This document shows, one piece after another, positions 36,486 through 46,355 of a stretch of DNA of 64,000 nt. Numbering within the stretch: position 1 is the stretch's first letter; every line of letters starts with the position of its first letter. This DNA is from Clostridia bacterium BRH_c25 (GTDB lineage: Bacteria; Bacillota_A; Clostridia; Lutisporales; Lutisporaceae). The stretch is from positions 7,576 through 71,575 of the forward strand of contig LOES01000164.1 of NCBI GenBank assembly GCA_001515955.1, given 5' to 3'. The notes below the pieces were generated by a model. It ran no database searches, was not told where the DNA came from, and worked only from the letters and a program-made list of their open reading frames with translations. The position numbers and the translations under genes are program-made.

Positions 36486-37730
36486 TTATGAATTCATGAA
36501 GTTTTCAATATCATTAGTTGTTTTTAGAATGCCTTCTGATAAGTTAATCAATCCGTTCTTAGTGACAACTACATTATCTTCAATTCTAATACCCAATCCT
36601 TCCTCTGCTATATATAGCCCAGGCTCAACAGTATAAACACTGTTTTCCACTATTTCTTTTCTTGGCATTCTCAAATCATGTAAATCTAAACCTATTGAAT
36701 GTCCGGAACCATGAAAATAATAATTATTGACGTCTATGTCATCTTTTATCAGTTTTATGGATTTTAATGCTTTTGCATAGAAGCTTTTAATTGCTGCATT
36801 TACATTGTCTTCAGTTGAACCTATTTTCATTTCATCCATAGCGACCATTTGCGCTTCCAATACTATTTTATATAGCTCCTTTTGTCTATCTGTATACTTT
36901 CCGTTAACTGGGTATGTTCTTGTAATATCCGACACATACCAGTTATTTGTGGCACCTAAATCCATAAGAACCATATCGCCATCCTTAGTCTGATAATTAG
37001 ATTCGTTATAATGTAAAATTAATGCATTACTACCTGCTGCTATAACAGATCTAAACCTTGGACGACTTTTCTTCATAGATAATTGATGAATATAATGGGA
37101 TTTAATTTCATACTCGAATATACCTGGTCTTAATGTTTTCATAATGAAATTTAATGCATTATTTGTTAAATCTACAGCACTCTTTATTTCATTTATCTCT
37201 TCTTCTGTCTTAATATTTCTGAGTTTCGTCATAATACTTAGTGAATTAATTATATTGACAGCCGGATATTGTCTCCTGATCTTTTGGGCAAATGCTTTAT
37301 TTAAGTTTTCAAATTCCCCCAATTCTGAATAATGTGAAAATATATATGCATTTTCCACAGTCATATCATAAAACATTTTCTTTGCAAAATCCTTTTCAAA
37401 TGATTCCAAATACTGCACATTTGCTATACCTGATTTATTCTTGGCTTCATCACTACGCAAAAATACTGCATTCCACTTTTCATATAGCTCATCTACTTGT
37501 GGTATGTATAGATATTCACCTGCAACATTATCAATTTTTGATATAACTAATATCATATTCTCTCTATCAATACCTGTTAAATAGTAAAAATTCCTATCCA
37601 CTGAAAATGGATAAATAAACTGGTCGCAAGTATCCCTTACAAAAGTACCAGAAAAAAATACTGCTATTGAATTATCTTTCATTTCCTTTGAAAAATTTGA
37701 TCTGTTTCTTATATAAAATTCTTTGTTCAT
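36486..37730 (-). CDS. M24 metallopeptidase (Xaa-Pro aminopeptidase-like)
   Basis: 414 residues. N-terminal aminopeptidase-P domain (DQFIYPFSVDRNFYYLTG) and pita-bread catalytic domain with ligands in MDLGATNNWYVSDITRTYP (two Asp), GSGHSIGLDLHD (His), YTVEPGLYIAE (Glu) and IRIEDNVVV (Glu). It removes N-terminal residues before proline in the cytoplasm. It follows dppF within the transport operon, so it degrades imported peptides. Start at 37730 chosen for GAGAGGAG; the longer frame overlaps dppF. Confidence 0.92.
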   Translation of the reverse strand: MNKEFYIRNRSNFSKEMKDNSIAVFFSGTFVRDTCDQFIYPFSVDRNFYYLTGIDRENMILVISKIDNVAGEYLYIPQVDELYEKWNAVFLRSDEAKNKSGIANVQYLESFEKDFAKKMFYDMTVENAYIFSHYSELGEFENLNKAFAQKIRRQYPAVNIINSLSIMTKLRNIKTEEEINEIKSAVDLTNNALNFIMKTLRPGIFEYEIKSHYIHQLSMKKSRPRFRSVIAAGSNALILHYNESNYQTKDGDMVLMDLGATNNWYVSDITRTYPVNGKYTDRQKELYKIVLEAQMVAMDEMKIGSTEDNVNAAIKSFYAKALKSIKLIKDDIDVNNYYFHGSGHSIGLDLHDLRMPRKEIVENSVYTVEPGLYIAEEGLGIRIEDNVVVTKNGLINLSEGILKTTNDIENFMNS

Positions 37731-37743
37731 GATTTTCTCCTCT

Positions 37744-38697
37744 CTATTCATATAAAATGCATGCAGCTTGATGACCGTTTTCAATTTCTCTTAACTGTAA
37801 ATTGGGAGATAAGCATGCATCTTGAGCCTTTGGACATCTTGCATAAAACCTGCATCCGGGTTTTGGATTGATAGGGCTTGTTACTTCTCCCTTTATTATT
37901 CTTTTTTTCTTTCTTTTGTTTATTAAGTTTGCAACCGGTATAGCATCAAGCAATGCCTGTGTATATGGATGCATCGGGTTTTTAAACAAATCTTCTGAAT
38001 TTGCTTTTTCAACGCATTGACCAAGATATAGTACTGCGATTTCATTGCTAATATGCTTTACTACACTTAAATCATGGGTAATAAACAAATATGTCAACCC
38101 AATCTCATCCTGCAAATCCATCATTAAATTCAAAATTTGAGCTTGTATAGAAACATCTAATGAGGAAACAGGTTCATCGCAAACAATGAATTTTGGATTA
38201 AGGGCTAATGCTCTTGCAATTCCCACACGTTGCCTTCTTCCGCCATCAAGTTCGTGGGGATATGAGTTTATAAGTCTTTCGGCCAATCCTACCGTCTCCA
38301 TTAATTCTTGAACTTTATCTTCTATGCCATTTTTATTTGTTATAGTTCTACATACCTTTATAGGTTCTGCAATTATCTCGCTAATTGTCATTCTTGGGTT
38401 TAAAGATGCATATGGATCTTGAAATATCAGCTGCATATTTTTTCTCATATTCATCATTTGATTTTTGTTATACTTTGATATGTCATTTTCCTCAAATATT
38501 ATTTCTCCAGCTGTTGGTTCAATTAATCTTAATATAACCCTGCCAAGTGTTGATTTTCCGCAGCCAGATTCACCCACTATTCCAAGGGTTTTACCCTTAT
38601 TAATTGTTAAGCTTACCCCATCTACCGCATGAAGATCTCCTTTTGGAGTTTTGAAATATTTTTTTAAATTCTTAGTTTGAATTAAAGGTGTATCCAT
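37744..38697 (-). CDS. dppF: Oligopeptide ABC transporter ATPase (DppF/OppF-like), module 1
   Basis: 317 residues. Walker A GESGCGKSTLGRVILRL, Walker B FIVCDEPVSSLDVSIQAQIL, the C-terminal oligopeptide-ATPase extension with cysteines (CRFYARCPKAQDAC) that in this family can hold an Fe-S cluster. The ABC signature reads HELDGGRRQRVGIARAL rather than LSGGQ, a variant shared with the module 2 copy. Confidence 0.93.
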   Translation of the reverse strand: MDTPLIQTKNLKKYFKTPKGDLHAVDGVSLTINKGKTLGIVGESGCGKSTLGRVILRLIEPTAGEIIFEENDISKYNKNQMMNMRKNMQLIFQDPYASLNPRMTISEIIAEPIKVCRTITNKNGIEDKVQELMETVGLAERLINSYPHELDGGRRQRVGIARALALNPKFIVCDEPVSSLDVSIQAQILNLMMDLQDEIGLTYLFITHDLSVVKHISNEIAVLYLGQCVEKANSEDLFKNPMHPYTQALLDAIPVANLINKRKKKRIIKGEVTSPINPKPGCRFYARCPKAQDACLSPNLQLREIENGHQAACILYE

Positions 38698-38735
38698 TTA
38701 ATCCTTCCTCTCTAACACAAAGTAACAATATGTTA

Positions 38736-39701
38736 CTAATCATATAAATGGCACTTAATCATATGACTTCCCATTACTTTTTCTTTTGGCTTTTCAGTTT
38801 TACACATTTCCATACATTTAGGGCATCGAGTATGAAAAACACATCCTGCAGGCAAATCTGTCGGATCTGGCATCAAGCCATCTATTGGATTTAACCGCTT
38901 AGTCACCTTTGTTAAATCTGGAATTGACCCAAACAACCCTACAGTATATGGGTGATGATTTTGTGATTCAAATATATTCTCATCAGTGCCAAGTTCAATT
39001 ATTTCTCCGGCATACATTATAGCCACCCTATCGCAGGTTTCTGCGACAACACCTAAATCATGTGTTATTAGCAGCATTGATGTATTTAATTTTTCTTTTA
39101 GATCTGACATCATTTCTAATACCTGCGCTTGTATTGTAACATCTAACGCTGTTGTCGGTTCGTCTGCCAACAGCAATTTAGGTTCACAGGCTAAAGCAAT
39201 CGCTATAACTACACGCTGTTTCATTCCACCTGAAAATTGATGTGGATATTCACTCTTCCTTTCCGGCGGCAATCCTACAAGCTCTAAAATCTCATCTACT
39301 TTTTTTGATATCTGTTCTTTGTTCATATCTTTTCTGTGCAATTCCAGCACCTCGGCAATTTGGTCCCCTATAGTAAGTATTGGATTTAAACTTGTCATAG
39401 GATCCTGAAATATCATTGAAATGCTGTTTCCTCTTAATAACCGCATATCTGCTTCTGTTGTATTTGTTATATCAATATCCTCCAGCATAATGCTTCCACT
39501 TTCAATAATACCAACCTTTTCCGGAAGTAACTTCATTATACTCAGTGCTGTGGTCGATTTGCCCGCCCCTGTTTCTCCAACTAACCCTAATGTTTCACCT
39601 TTATTTATAACTAGATTCAGACCATTAATCGCATGTACTGTTTCTTCATCAGTTTCATAATCCACAAATAAATTATTAATTACTAATAATTTTTCACTCA
39701 T
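38736..39701 (-). CDS. dppD: Oligopeptide ABC transporter ATPase (DppD/OppD-like), module 1
   Basis: 321 residues. Walker A GETGAGKSTTALSIMKLL, signature QFSGGMKQRVVIAIALA, Walker B LLLADEPTTALDVTIQAQVL and the C-terminal GCVFHTRCPKCMEMC cysteine cluster. Partner of DppF in the heterodimeric motor. Confidence 0.93.
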   Translation of the reverse strand: MSEKLLVINNLFVDYETDEETVHAINGLNLVINKGETLGLVGETGAGKSTTALSIMKLLPEKVGIIESGSIMLEDIDITNTTEADMRLLRGNSISMIFQDPMTSLNPILTIGDQIAEVLELHRKDMNKEQISKKVDEILELVGLPPERKSEYPHQFSGGMKQRVVIAIALACEPKLLLADEPTTALDVTIQAQVLEMMSDLKEKLNTSMLLITHDLGVVAETCDRVAIMYAGEIIELGTDENIFESQNHHPYTVGLFGSIPDLTKVTKRLNPIDGLMPDPTDLPAGCVFHTRCPKCMEMCKTEKPKEKVMGSHMIKCHLYD

Positions 39702-39728
39702 GATTTCACTCCTATAAAGTATTCCACT

Positions 39729-40616
39729 TTAATTTTTTAATCTTGGGTCCAGAGCATCCCTTAACCCATCTCCAATCAAGTTCAAGGACATAACCGCCAT
39801 CATAATTGCTATTCCCGGTATAATTACCAAATGAGGGTAATATCTCATCTGGCTTTTACCATCCGAAAGCATTGAACCCCATTCCGGCGTTGGAGCTTGT
39901 ATTCCAAGACCTATAAAACTTAAAGATGAAATTGTTAATATTGTGGAAGCCATAGTTAAAGTTGCTTGTACTATTATTGGACCTATGGCATTAGGTAAAA
40001 TGTGTTTGATAATTATTCTGCTGTCCTTAGTTCCGCAAGCTTTAGCCGCTTCAATAAACTCCTGGTCTTTGATGGTAAGAATGGAAGATCTTACTATTCT
40101 TGCGAACCTCGGAACTTGAGATATACTCATAGCTAACAACAAGTTAAATAAACCTGCTCCTAATGCAGCTACAATCGAAATTGCCAAAAGTATTGATGGT
40201 ATAGCTAAAAAGATATCCATAATTCTCATCAATACATTATCTACTTTACCTCCGTAATAGCCTGCCGTTGCACCAATTATTGCACCCCCTGCAAGTGACA
40301 AGGTTATAGTTATTAAACCAACAAATAATGAAATTCTTGCTCCAAAAACAATCCTGGCATAAATATCACGCCCATATGCGTCTGTACCAAATATATGATC
40401 TTTATTTGGTGCTAATAGCCTTTCCTTCATAACTTGCTTTACTGCATCTACCTCATAGTCAACAATAAAATTTGCGAATATAGCAATCAAAATCATTATT
40501 ATTAGCATTACAAGCCCAAACATTGCTAATTTATTTTTCTTATATCTGAACATAATTGATTTTATTTGACTTCTTTTTTTATATTTCCTTTTAATGCCTG
40601 ATTTTTGTTTTATCAT
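39729..40616 (-). CDS. dppC: Oligopeptide ABC transporter permease (DppC-like), module 1
   Basis: 295 residues, about six helices. Basic N-terminus then LAMFGLVMLIIMILIAIFA, FGTDAYGRDIYARIVFGARI and the EAA loop EAAKACGTKDSRIIIKHILP; C-terminus ends GDGLRDALDPRL, a DppC/OppC hallmark. Confidence 0.93.
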   Translation of the reverse strand: MIKQKSGIKRKYKKRSQIKSIMFRYKKNKLAMFGLVMLIIMILIAIFANFIVDYEVDAVKQVMKERLLAPNKDHIFGTDAYGRDIYARIVFGARISLFVGLITITLSLAGGAIIGATAGYYGGKVDNVLMRIMDIFLAIPSILLAISIVAALGAGLFNLLLAMSISQVPRFARIVRSSILTIKDQEFIEAAKACGTKDSRIIIKHILPNAIGPIIVQATLTMASTILTISSLSFIGLGIQAPTPEWGSMLSDGKSQMRYYPHLVIIPGIAIMMAVMSLNLIGDGLRDALDPRLKN

Positions 40617-40627
40617 ATTTTCACCTA

Positions 40628-41560
40628 CTAACTCTTTGAGTATTGTGACTTAATTCTTGGATCAATAAATGAATATAACAAATCAACTAGTAAATTTACT
40701 AAGCTTACAGCAACCGCAACAAATAATACAGATGCCATTACCATTGGCGTGTCTTTCATTCTGACTGAAGTAATCATTAATGTTCCTAAGCCCGGCATTG
40801 CAAAAACTGTTTCTATAATCATTGCTCCACCAAGCTGAAAGCCAAAATTAATTCCAATTATTGTGATTACAGGTAATAAGGCATTCCTTAAAGCGTGTTT
40901 GAATATTAATCTTCGTTCCCCCGCACCTTTAGCTTTGGCCGTTCTTATATAATCTTGTCTTATTACTTCAAGCATGGTTGAACGAGTCATTCTTATTAAA
41001 GTAGCCATAGTCCCTGCTGCTAATGTAATTGAAGGCAATACAAAATTTTTCCATGTTTCTACTCCCGTTGAAGGAAGCAAATTTAACTTTAAAGAAAACA
41101 ATAATATTAGCATAAGCCCTAACCAGAAAGCTGGTATTGAAGCTAAGACAAGTGCTGCCCCTAAGCTCATAGTATCAAGTATCGAATATTGCTTAACAGC
41201 TGATATTATCCCAATAGGAACACCTATAAGCACAGATAATGTAATTCCCCAAAAAGCCAGTACCAATGTGTTTGGAAATCTAGCAAACACCTCATCATAA
41301 ACTGGAATCCTATTTCTATATGAAAGACCAAAATCTCCTCTTACTACATCTTTCATATAATCCACATATCTGATTAGAAAATTATCATTAAGTCCCATTT
41401 CTTCTCTTAGTAATTCAACATCAGTCTGAGAAGCACTTTCTCCTAGTATCAACCTTGCAGGGTCACCCGGAGTTAATGCCATGATAGAGAATATTATGAA
41501 TGAAATACCTATTATCACTGGTATTATCATCAAAAGTCTTTTAAATATAAATCTTAACAT
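40628..41560 (-). CDS. dppB: Oligopeptide ABC transporter permease (DppB-like), module 1
   Basis: 310 residues. MLRFIFKRLLMIIPVIIGIS start, SLSYRNRIPVYDEV, the EAA loop RTAKAKGAGERRLIFKHALR and the C-terminal DLLYSFIDPRIK. AGGAGG is placed correctly for the ATG at 41560. Confidence 0.93.
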   Translation of the reverse strand: MLRFIFKRLLMIIPVIIGISFIIFSIMALTPGDPARLILGESASQTDVELLREEMGLNDNFLIRYVDYMKDVVRGDFGLSYRNRIPVYDEVFARFPNTLVLAFWGITLSVLIGVPIGIISAVKQYSILDTMSLGAALVLASIPAFWLGLMLILLFSLKLNLLPSTGVETWKNFVLPSITLAAGTMATLIRMTRSTMLEVIRQDYIRTAKAKGAGERRLIFKHALRNALLPVITIIGINFGFQLGGAMIIETVFAMPGLGTLMITSVRMKDTPMVMASVLFVAVAVSLVNLLVDLLYSFIDPRIKSQYSKS

Positions 41561-41622
41561 TTGGCCTCCTATATAAATGTTCAAGCAGATATAAATCTGC
41601 TTGAACTAATACTACCTGTTAA

Positions 41623-43182
41623 TTATTTCCATGAATAATCGTAAACATAGACTCTTTGAACAGGATGAGCCTGTACTCCTTTTAGGTCTTTATTAGCTGC
41701 TATTCCATTCATACTGCTATATAATGGAATCAAGACTGATTCATCTCTAAGAATTTCGCTAACCCTTAAGTAAGCTGCTTTTCTTTCATCTACTGATTGC
41801 GAAGTCCTGGCTAAATCCAATTCTTTATTCAATTCAGGAATATTGCATCTAACCATGTTATTGCCACCGCCTACAAAATCTCCATGATAACGATTGTAAG
41901 TTATTTGATCTGCATCAGGAACAAGAGCAGAGTAACTGCCAACTGTAATTTCATATTTATTGTCAGTATATACATCCTGCAGCCATGCGCCTCTTTCCAT
42001 TTGTTCAATCTCAGCAACTATCCCTATTTGTCTTAATTGATCTTGCAGCACTTCTGTTGGTTTAAGATATAATGTAGGAACTTTTATTGTTAAGCCATTG
42101 GGATATCCTGCTTCAGCCAGCAATGCCTTAGCCTTTTCTATATCAAATTGATTACCTTTAAAGTTTTCTGGAGATCCAAAAGTATTTGTTGGTATTGCAG
42201 ATTCAAGAGGTGCACCATTACCCTCTAAAGCACCCATTACTAAAGACTCTCTATCTACAGCGTAGCTTATTGCTTCTCTCAATAATTTATTTGAAAATAA
42301 GCCAGTTTCATTATTAAACGATACAAAATAAAAACTATTCGATTCTGTTTCATAGTATGTTAATTTTTCATTTGCTATAAGATTCTTACGATCAGCTTCA
42401 TCCGGACTTAGAAGTACATCTACCTCTCCGTTTTCCAATGCAACGGCTGCAGAAGTTTTATCACTAATTATTTTAAAGGTTAAATTTTTAATACTTGCTT
42501 CGCCTCTATAGTAATCTTTGAAGCTTTCAAATACGATTTTTTCACCATTATTCCATTCCTTAAACTTAAAAGGACCTGTTCCAACTGGATTTCTTGCAAA
42601 ACCTTCTTCATTTGCCTCAACAGCTTTTTGGGGAACAATTCCCACATTTGTTGTCGCAATACAATCTAAAATTGGTCCATAAGAATATTTTAATACTAAT
42701 TTTACAGTTGAATCATCAATTTTTTCAGCCTTATCCATTGAACCTGTAATTCTCTTTGTAAACGTTGAGGTAATAGCTCTATTTAATGAATAAACCACAT
42801 CATCTGCCGTCATGAGGTCTCCATTATGAAATTTAACATCATTTCTTAATGTAAAAACTATTTCTTTACCGTCTTCAGAAATTGTCCATTTTTCAGCTAA
42901 TCCAGGTACTAAAGAGCCATCAGCATTCTCTCTAACCAATGTATCAAATATCTGAGAATGAACTGCAAATGTTAATAAATCATTGCCCTTCTGTGGATCT
43001 AATGTAGAAGGTTCAGCATTAATACTAAAATTCACACTGTCTTTTACAGCAGTTTCAGCAGTTTGATCGCTATTTGCACCTGACTCATTAGAAGCCGCAG
43101 GCGCATTGTTACCGCCTCCACTGCAACCAGTTAAAATCATAGTAAAAATTAAGAAATAGCAAAAAATACCTTTTAGTCTCAT
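41623..43182 (-). CDS. Oligopeptide-binding lipoprotein (SBP_bac_5), module 1
   Basis: 519 residues. Lipoprotein signal with lipobox ILTGC at about residue 17-21, a Gly/Asn/Ser linker, then the family-5 fold (SINAEPSTLDPQKGNDLL, LAEKWTISEDGKEIVFTLR, TADDVVYSLNRAI, GTGPFKFKEW). Captures peptides, or another family-5 ligand, for DppBCDF. Start at 43182 selected for GGAGGAG; the longer frame would run over the -24/-12 promoter. Confidence 0.92.
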   Translation of the reverse strand: MRLKGIFCYFLIFTMILTGCSGGGNNAPAASNESGANSDQTAETAVKDSVNFSINAEPSTLDPQKGNDLLTFAVHSQIFDTLVRENADGSLVPGLAEKWTISEDGKEIVFTLRNDVKFHNGDLMTADDVVYSLNRAITSTFTKRITGSMDKAEKIDDSTVKLVLKYSYGPILDCIATTNVGIVPQKAVEANEEGFARNPVGTGPFKFKEWNNGEKIVFESFKDYYRGEASIKNLTFKIISDKTSAAVALENGEVDVLLSPDEADRKNLIANEKLTYYETESNSFYFVSFNNETGLFSNKLLREAISYAVDRESLVMGALEGNGAPLESAIPTNTFGSPENFKGNQFDIEKAKALLAEAGYPNGLTIKVPTLYLKPTEVLQDQLRQIGIVAEIEQMERGAWLQDVYTDNKYEITVGSYSALVPDADQITYNRYHGDFVGGGNNMVRCNIPELNKELDLARTSQSVDERKAAYLRVSEILRDESVLIPLYSSMNGIAANKDLKGVQAHPVQRVYVYDYSWK

Positions 43183-43279
43183 TTTATTCTCCTCCATTTG
43201 CATATAAATTTTTTGATTAATAAAACTTTTCTTGCATGATAAAATGCAAATATTCTTACTAATCTTAAAATATACTAAT

Positions 43280-43295
43280 TGCAATAAACATTCCA
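43280..43295 (-). promoter_or_regulatory. Candidate sigma-54 (-24/-12) promoter of dpp operon 1
   Basis: Minus strand TGGAATGTTTATTGCA: GG and GC 10 bases apart, -12 box TTGC perfect, -24 box TGGAA (one mismatch). Located 98 bp before the binding-protein start. It is the weakest of the five -24/-12 matches. Confidence 0.55.
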
Positions 43296-43392
43296 AATTT
43301 AGATTTTTTTCAGAATTATTTTTAACTGTTGCATTTCAGGTCTTTATAATATATTTAATTTTTGTTTTCATTTATTTTTGCTTTTAATATAA

Positions 43393-43443
43393 GAATAGAA
43401 GCGGTAAAAATTACCCCTATGGTATTTTTTACCGCTTCTATTC
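43393..43443. terminator. Long perfect hairpin between carboxypeptidase gene and dpp operon 1
   Basis: Arms GAATAGAAGCGGTAAAAA (43393-43410) and its exact complement (43426-43443), 18 bp, with a 15-nt loop. It most likely terminates the carboxypeptidase transcript; activator binding to the palindrome cannot be excluded. The rest of 43296-43587 shows no gene. Confidence 0.6.
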
Positions 43444-43587
43444 CTTCTATATTTATAAATTATATTCTAAATTTTTATCCTTTGACCCTGCCTCAGTAAA
43501 GAAAACAGCAAGAATTCCTAAATATTATCAATTTTCTCAGCTTTGCTATGCCGCTCTGCTTATTGAAAATGAATCTATTAATCAAAA

Positions 43588-44826
43588 TCAATGCCTGATT
43601 AATCTCCACAAGAATCCCGGAGGGTCAATTTGTACTGTGTTGCGCATTGAAACAGTTTTGGACATTTCTCCCATTTGGATTGTCAGAGTTGCAACATCCG
43701 AGCCTGGAGCAGCAGGTAATTTTATTGCCAGGGGAGTAATGGAATAATTTATCTTCATGCCCGGGTAGCCAAAGATCCGGATCGGCTCACTTACTTCTAA
43801 ATCACTTTCCGTATGCCAGGGAGTAGTAATTTTACCAAAACCGTTTTCTGGCGGCGTCAGTGTAAATGTTTTGAACTGCGGCCGAACCTGGTCCAAAATC
43901 TGAGCGTTTGCCTCAAGGGCACTTTTCAGATTTTGATTGGCCCTCCTGCTGCCTAAAACGGCGGCTATGATATATTGCTTATCACTTCCATCTGCTACCG
44001 GTGCGGCTGATACAAAGTTTCCACCGGCTATAACGCCGGAACCGGTTTTAATTCCTACTATACCATGTTTGCCTAACATGGAATTTACATTATACACCTT
44101 TCCGGCAACAGGGATAACTGCTTGCGGCATGGCGACAATTTCCCGGAAAACCGGATCCTTCATGGCTGCCTGTGCAATTTTAATTTGATCGACAGCATTG
44201 CTCACTGTTGCCTCATTTGCTCCGCTGGCATCTGCATAGTGTGTATTGGTCATCCCCAGAGCTTTAGCTGTTTCATTCATCTTGTCAACAAATGCTTCAT
44301 TTGTTCCCGCAACCCAGCGCCCTAATGTATCGGCTATATTGTTCCCGGAGGGCAGCATCAATCCTTGTAGAAGCTGTCTCTCAGTAAGACGCTCCCCTAA
44401 AGTAACCGGTAAATAGGAATGATTATTTTTCAAAGCATACTTGTAACCGGCGACATCCTCAGCAGTCATTGTCAAGGTCGGTCCTTCTTCGCCTGGCTGC
44501 AATGGATGAGCTTGTAGAAGTAAATAAGCGGTCATTATTTTGGCTACGCTGGCTATCGGAATCGGAGTCTGGTCCGAAGAAGCGGCTAACACTCCTAAAT
44601 TATCCGTCCCAACGGCGGATTGACCTTGATCAGGAAAGGTAAGTGAAAACTCACCAGGTAAAACAATATTCTGTGCTGTTGTTGTGGTACTTACTGCCGG
44701 AATTGGACTATTAAACCGAAAAGCACCCATTATACTCAATCCAACAATTGCCAGAACAATAAGCGAGACAATAACCCCTTTGGGGGCAATGGTATTAGTT
44801 CTTGATGGCTTTGAAGTATCAGACAT
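43588..44826 (-). CDS. D-alanyl-D-alanine carboxypeptidase (peptidase S11)
   Basis: 412 residues. One N-terminal helix (GVIVSLIVLAIVGLSIMGAF), then the S11 motifs: IASVAKIMTAYLLL (SxxK nucleophile), PSGNNIADTLG (SxN) and GIKTGSGVIAGG (KTG). It trims the terminal D-Ala of peptidoglycan stem peptides outside the membrane. A proline-linked C-terminal beta domain follows (about 300-412). GGAGG before MSDTSKPSR fixes the start at 44826. No operon partner is apparent. The 44827-45119 gap shows no convincing gene. Confidence 0.88.
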   Translation of the reverse strand: MSDTSKPSRTNTIAPKGVIVSLIVLAIVGLSIMGAFRFNSPIPAVSTTTTAQNIVLPGEFSLTFPDQGQSAVGTDNLGVLAASSDQTPIPIASVAKIMTAYLLLQAHPLQPGEEGPTLTMTAEDVAGYKYALKNNHSYLPVTLGERLTERQLLQGLMLPSGNNIADTLGRWVAGTNEAFVDKMNETAKALGMTNTHYADASGANEATVSNAVDQIKIAQAAMKDPVFREIVAMPQAVIPVAGKVYNVNSMLGKHGIVGIKTGSGVIAGGNFVSAAPVADGSDKQYIIAAVLGSRRANQNLKSALEANAQILDQVRPQFKTFTLTPPENGFGKITTPWHTESDLEVSEPIRIFGYPGMKINYSITPLAIKLPAAPGSDVATLTIQMGEMSKTVSMRNTVQIDPPGFLWRLIRH

Positions 44827-45119
44827 AATAACCTCCAATAATTTTTGTTAAACCTAAATATCCAATTTTGCTGCAGCGAGACAGACATTTTATAATATAT
44901 GTCATAACTCCAACTCTTCTAAGTAGATAATCCCCCCTGTCACTGAAATTTTCATTCTTAATTTTCCAGCTGCCTTTGAAAGTGAACCACCGGATTGTCC
45001 ACCAACTCTCAAGCATGCTCTATCATATTTTCTTTTTTTACTGTGCGTTTTCCTGCTTGTTTGGCCTGGTTTCTATTGGAAATCCTATTCATAGCATGCA
45101 AAAACATTAAACTTTATCC

Positions 45120-45776
45120 TTAATGCCTATCAATATAGTCTTGTAATTGTTTGTGCCACTGCACGGTATCGTATATCTGTGGCTCGGTTGTTTCGCCCAT
45201 TAGAAGGTCTATCAAATGTCTTGGTGCTTTGCCACCAATGTACATTGATTTGATACAAGAAACACAGTATACGCAAACCTCATTGCAAGGCATCGAATCT
45301 GCTCGTTTCTTCATTTGTTGGTAAACCTGTTCAATCGGAAGCTTCGGATAAAAATCATCTCCGCAACATATCGAACGTGTACCGCAGAACTCTGTTTCCA
45401 CAACATCAATGTTCATTTTACCCAGCAAATTGCGTACAGCCTGATGTACTTGTGGCTTTTCACGCACAGGACAGGCATCATGTACCGACACCTTCAAGCC
45501 TTTATAGTCAGGATATGGAAATGTACCCAAATCATCAAGTACTTCCCATACAGAAATTGTTGATATTCCCTCATATAAGCTTCGAAAACGCCTGTCACAA
45601 CCGGCACATACATTGATAATCAATGAGCCTTCCTCAAGCTGTGGATTATGGTGACAGCATATTTTGTGCAATTGGATCTCCCCGTAGTTTTCATTCAAAA
45701 ACTTAAAAATTTTATTTTCCATTTCAGGCTTATATATACTTAAAGCGCAGCCCGGATTAAAATATGTCTTTGTCAT
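45120..45776 (-). CDS. CCG-domain (Fe-S) binding protein
   Basis: 218 residues with many cysteines in paired motifs: YFNPGCALSIY, LHKICCHHN, INVCAGCDRRFR, VSVHDACPVR, EFCGTRSICCGDDFYP, and VCVYCVSCIKSM. The CCG pattern is that of HdrB/LutA/GlpC-type proteins, which bind an Fe-S cluster and act in electron transfer or as oxidoreductase subunits. No partner subunits lie nearby, so the role is open. AGGAG supports the ATG. Confidence 0.75.
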   Translation of the reverse strand: MTKTYFNPGCALSIYKPEMENKIFKFLNENYGEIQLHKICCHHNPQLEEGSLIINVCAGCDRRFRSLYEGISTISVWEVLDDLGTFPYPDYKGLKVSVHDACPVREKPQVHQAVRNLLGKMNIDVVETEFCGTRSICCGDDFYPKLPIEQVYQQMKKRADSMPCNEVCVYCVSCIKSMYIGGKAPRHLIDLLMGETTEPQIYDTVQWHKQLQDYIDRH

Positions 45777-45818
45777 AAGCTATTTTCTCCTATCTAAACC
45801 CATTCTGTATTACACAGT

Positions 45819-46169
45819 TTATTCCTCCGTGAATTTGTTATTCTGTTCAAGCTGTAAAAGCTTTTCTTTTATATCAATTCCACCGGCATATCCTACAAGT
45901 GAACCGTTTGAACCTATGACACGATGGCAGGGAATAAGCAAAAGGATGGAATTTTTATTGTTTGCCATCCCTACCGCACGACTTGCATTAGGCTTCCCAA
46001 TCGCTTTTGCTATTTCCTTATAGGTCCGTGTTTCCCCATAGGGGATTTGGCAGAGTGCATCCCAAACATTCCTTTGAAACTGCGTACCTTGTGGAGCAAG
46101 CGGAATGTCGAAGCTCTTTCGCCTTCCTGAAAAATATTCTTTTAGCTCTGAAGCAGTCTTGTCTGTCAA
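45819..46169 (-). CDS. ogt: Methylated-DNA--protein-cysteine methyltransferase, short form
   Basis: 116 residues. Catalytic domain complete: FQRNVWDALCQIPYGETRTY, RAVGMANNKN and the active-site IPCHRVIGSNGSLVGYAGG. The N-terminal RNase H-like domain of ordinary Ogt (about 45-55 residues) is missing. The TTG start has AGGAGGTG five to six bases upstream, so this short form is probably translated as such rather than being a broken gene. It repairs O6-alkylguanine by transferring the alkyl group to Cys. Confidence 0.85.
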   Translation of the reverse strand: MTDKTASELKEYFSGRRKSFDIPLAPQGTQFQRNVWDALCQIPYGETRTYKEIAKAIGKPNASRAVGMANNKNSILLLIPCHRVIGSNGSLVGYAGGIDIKEKLLQLEQNNKFTEE

Positions 46170-46355
46170 TTCTGCACCTCCTTTTTAGGAGCATATCATG
46201 CATTCGCATCCACGCCTTTTCAGAAATCAATTATATCAGATAAAAGACGGGAATTCTTTCTGTATTTGTACATTTAATTTTCAGCACTCTTTAAGGATTA
46301 TATAGATAATTGTTTTAGTATATCATAAATAATATTCGGCTGTTACTTCATTTTC

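Noticed and set aside
45002..45119. 27-codon minus-strand frame with RNQAKQAGKRTVKKENMIEH
   Set aside because: No clear ribosome site, no recognised family and nothing in context to support it.
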